A stretch of DNA of 6,870 nucleotides, taken from NCBI GenBank assembly GCA_947460915.1, contig CANHKJ010000169.1:1-6870 (forward strand). The letters are read 5' to 3'. The number at the start of each line of letters is the position of its first letter. The first letter of the stretch is position 1. This DNA comes from Verrucomicrobiia bacterium (GTDB lineage: Bacteria; Verrucomicrobiota; Verrucomicrobiia; Verrucomicrobiales; Akkermansiaceae). Position numbers and translations under genes: made by a program. A model generated the notes under the pieces. That model was not told where the DNA came from. It saw only the letters and a program-made list of their open reading frames with translations, and did no database searches. Shown here piece by piece: positions 5,932 through 6,870 of the stretch.

Positions 5932-6309
5932 TTAGCCAATCATCGCACCGTAGGCAGAGGCATCCATCAAGGAGTCCACGGAGGCGATATCCTTAACGCG
6001 CATTTTGAAGATCCAACCTTTTCCGTAGGGATCGGTGTTAACGAGAGCTGGATCGGCTTCCACTTCGGGATTGCCCTCGACGATTTCACCGGATAGGGGA
6101 GCGTAGATGTCGCTGGCAGCTTTCACAGATTCAACAACCGCGGTCGGGTCACCAAGGTCAACGGATTTGCCCACAGGAGGCAATTCGACGAAGACCACGT
6201 CGGTAAGCTCGGCTTGTGCGTGGTCAGTGATGCCCACCGTCGCGATGTCGCCCTCGAGGCGCACCCATTCGTGAGACGAGTTGTATTTCAGATCAGTTGG
6301 GATGTTCAT
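5932..6309 (-). CDS. gcvH: Glycine cleavage system H-protein (lipoyl carrier)
   Basis: The H-protein is the swinging-arm carrier of the glycine cleavage complex: its lipoyl group takes the aminomethyl unit from the P-protein, presents it to the T-protein and is reoxidised by the L-protein, in the cytoplasm. This copy has 125 residues, the normal length. The opening YNSSHEWVRLEGDIATVGIT is the family signature for the first strands, and the lipoylation site is Lys63 in the ESVKAASD motif. The later GEIVEGN, the NTDPYGKGWIFKM stretch and the C-terminal helix with its AYGAMIG end are also typical. MNIPTDLKY is the expected N terminus, though no Shine-Dalgarno sequence is visible. It begins 12 bases after the stop of gcvT, so the two are surely one operon, and a terminator follows 29 bases after its own stop. 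The gene for the P-protein does not follow and must lie elsewhere. Confidence 0.97.
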   Translation of the reverse strand: MNIPTDLKYNSSHEWVRLEGDIATVGITDHAQAELTDVVFVELPPVGKSVDLGDPTAVVESVKAASDIYAPLSGEIVEGNPEVEADPALVNTDPYGKGWIFKMRVKDIASVDSLMDASAYGAMIG

Positions 6310-6321
6310 GTCGTGAGAGAG

Positions 6322-6870
6322 TTATGCGCCTTTGGAGGCCGATTTGTAAAATGGTTTTTTGACGACCTTGGCAGAAAATTTCCGGCCACGGACATCGATG
6401 TTGAGCAAGGTGCCAAGCTTGGTGTGAGCAATGGGAAGGTAGGCCATGCCGATGCCAGTCATGAGGCTTGGCGAAAGGACACCACTGGCGAGTTCTCCGA
6501 TGACTTCTCCTTCGGGAGTTTCCACGGTGTAGTGAGCACGAGGCGGCGCGCCTTTTTCGAGGTATTGCAGACCTACGAGTTTACATGTCAATCCATTGGC
6601 CTTCTGGGCGGCGAGCACATCGCGACCGACAAAATCACCTTTGTTGAGATCGACGAAAAATCCGAGTCCCGCTTCGAGCGGTGTCAATTCCTCGGAGAGG
6701 TCATTGCCGTTGAGCGGATAACCCATTTCCAAGCGCAGACTGTCACGCGATCCGAGTCCGCATGGTTTGGCTCCTGCGGCGACAAAAGCCTTGAGCCAAG
6801 CGGAACCACTTGAGGCGGGGCTGAAAAACTCAAATCCATCCTCGCCGGTGTATCCCGTGCGGCAAACCAC
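6322..6870 (-). CDS. gcvT: Glycine cleavage system T-protein (aminomethyltransferase), C-terminal half
   Basis: The T-protein moves the one-carbon unit from the aminomethyl-lipoyl arm of the H-protein to tetrahydrofolate, releasing ammonia and forming 5,10-methylene-tetrahydrofolate. The window holds the last 182 codons; the N-terminal half, with the catalytic aspartate, lies beyond the right edge, and the GTG at the edge is an internal Val and not a start. The visible part opens with the conserved CRTGYTGEDGFE motif (fragment residues 3-14), then GLGSRDSLRLEMGYPLNGND (38-57), TPLEAGLGFFVDL (63-75) and DFVGRDVL (79-86), all in the expected order for the folate-binding core. The last ~90 residues form the C-terminal barrel domain, ending in a basic tail. 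The gene is followed 12 bases later by gcvH, its direct partner. Confidence 0.96.
   Translation of the reverse strand: MVCRTGYTGEDGFEFFSPASSGSAWLKAFVAAGAKPCGLGSRDSLRLEMGYPLNGNDLSEELTPLEAGLGFFVDLNKGDFVGRDVLAAQKANGLTCKLVGLQYLEKGAPPRAHYTVETPEGEVIGELASGVLSPSLMTGIGMAYLPIAHTKLGTLLNIDVRGRKFSAKVVKKPFYKSASKGA

Noticed and set aside
6214..6813. + strand frame of 199 codons
   Set aside because: It is antisense to gcvT and the start of gcvH, both of which are certain from their motifs.

Overview
The window looks like ordinary bacterial chromosome, with no phage, transposon, CRISPR or defence genes. The gene content and protein style fit the Planctomycetota-Verrucomicrobiota-Chlamydiota group, most likely a verrucomicrobium. 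That placement is inferred from general resemblance and was not tested by search. No gene start in the window has a convincing Shine-Dalgarno sequence, which also suggests a lineage that often starts translation without one.

Layout, left to right. On the + strand: the last 52 codons of peptide deformylase (1-159); a short intergenic stretch with degenerate AGAC heptamer repeats and a likely polA promoter framed by an 8-bp inverted repeat; a complete, proofreading-competent DNA polymerase I (302-3088); an unrecognised gene whose reading frame is cut by one in-frame TAA and resumes immediately in the same frame (3162-3710, then 3711-3920); and a small three-cysteine ORF (3940-4125). Convergent to these on the - strand, read right to left: the C-terminal part of glycine cleavage T-protein (6870-6322), H-protein (6309-5932), a strong terminator, a conserved helical protein of unknown function (5851-5378), a second strong terminator with unusual folding, and a TPR/ST7-like protein (5120-4155).

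The gcvT-gcvH pair is the only clear pathway unit: the T- and H-proteins of the glycine cleavage system, 12 bases apart and closed by their own terminator. PolA and deformylase are housekeeping genes. The other genes are lineage-type proteins of unknown role. I found no convincing new multi-gene system. The features most worth a second look are the single stop codon inside an otherwise intact frame, the repeat and palindrome arrangement upstream of polA, and the two terminators flanking the helical unknown.
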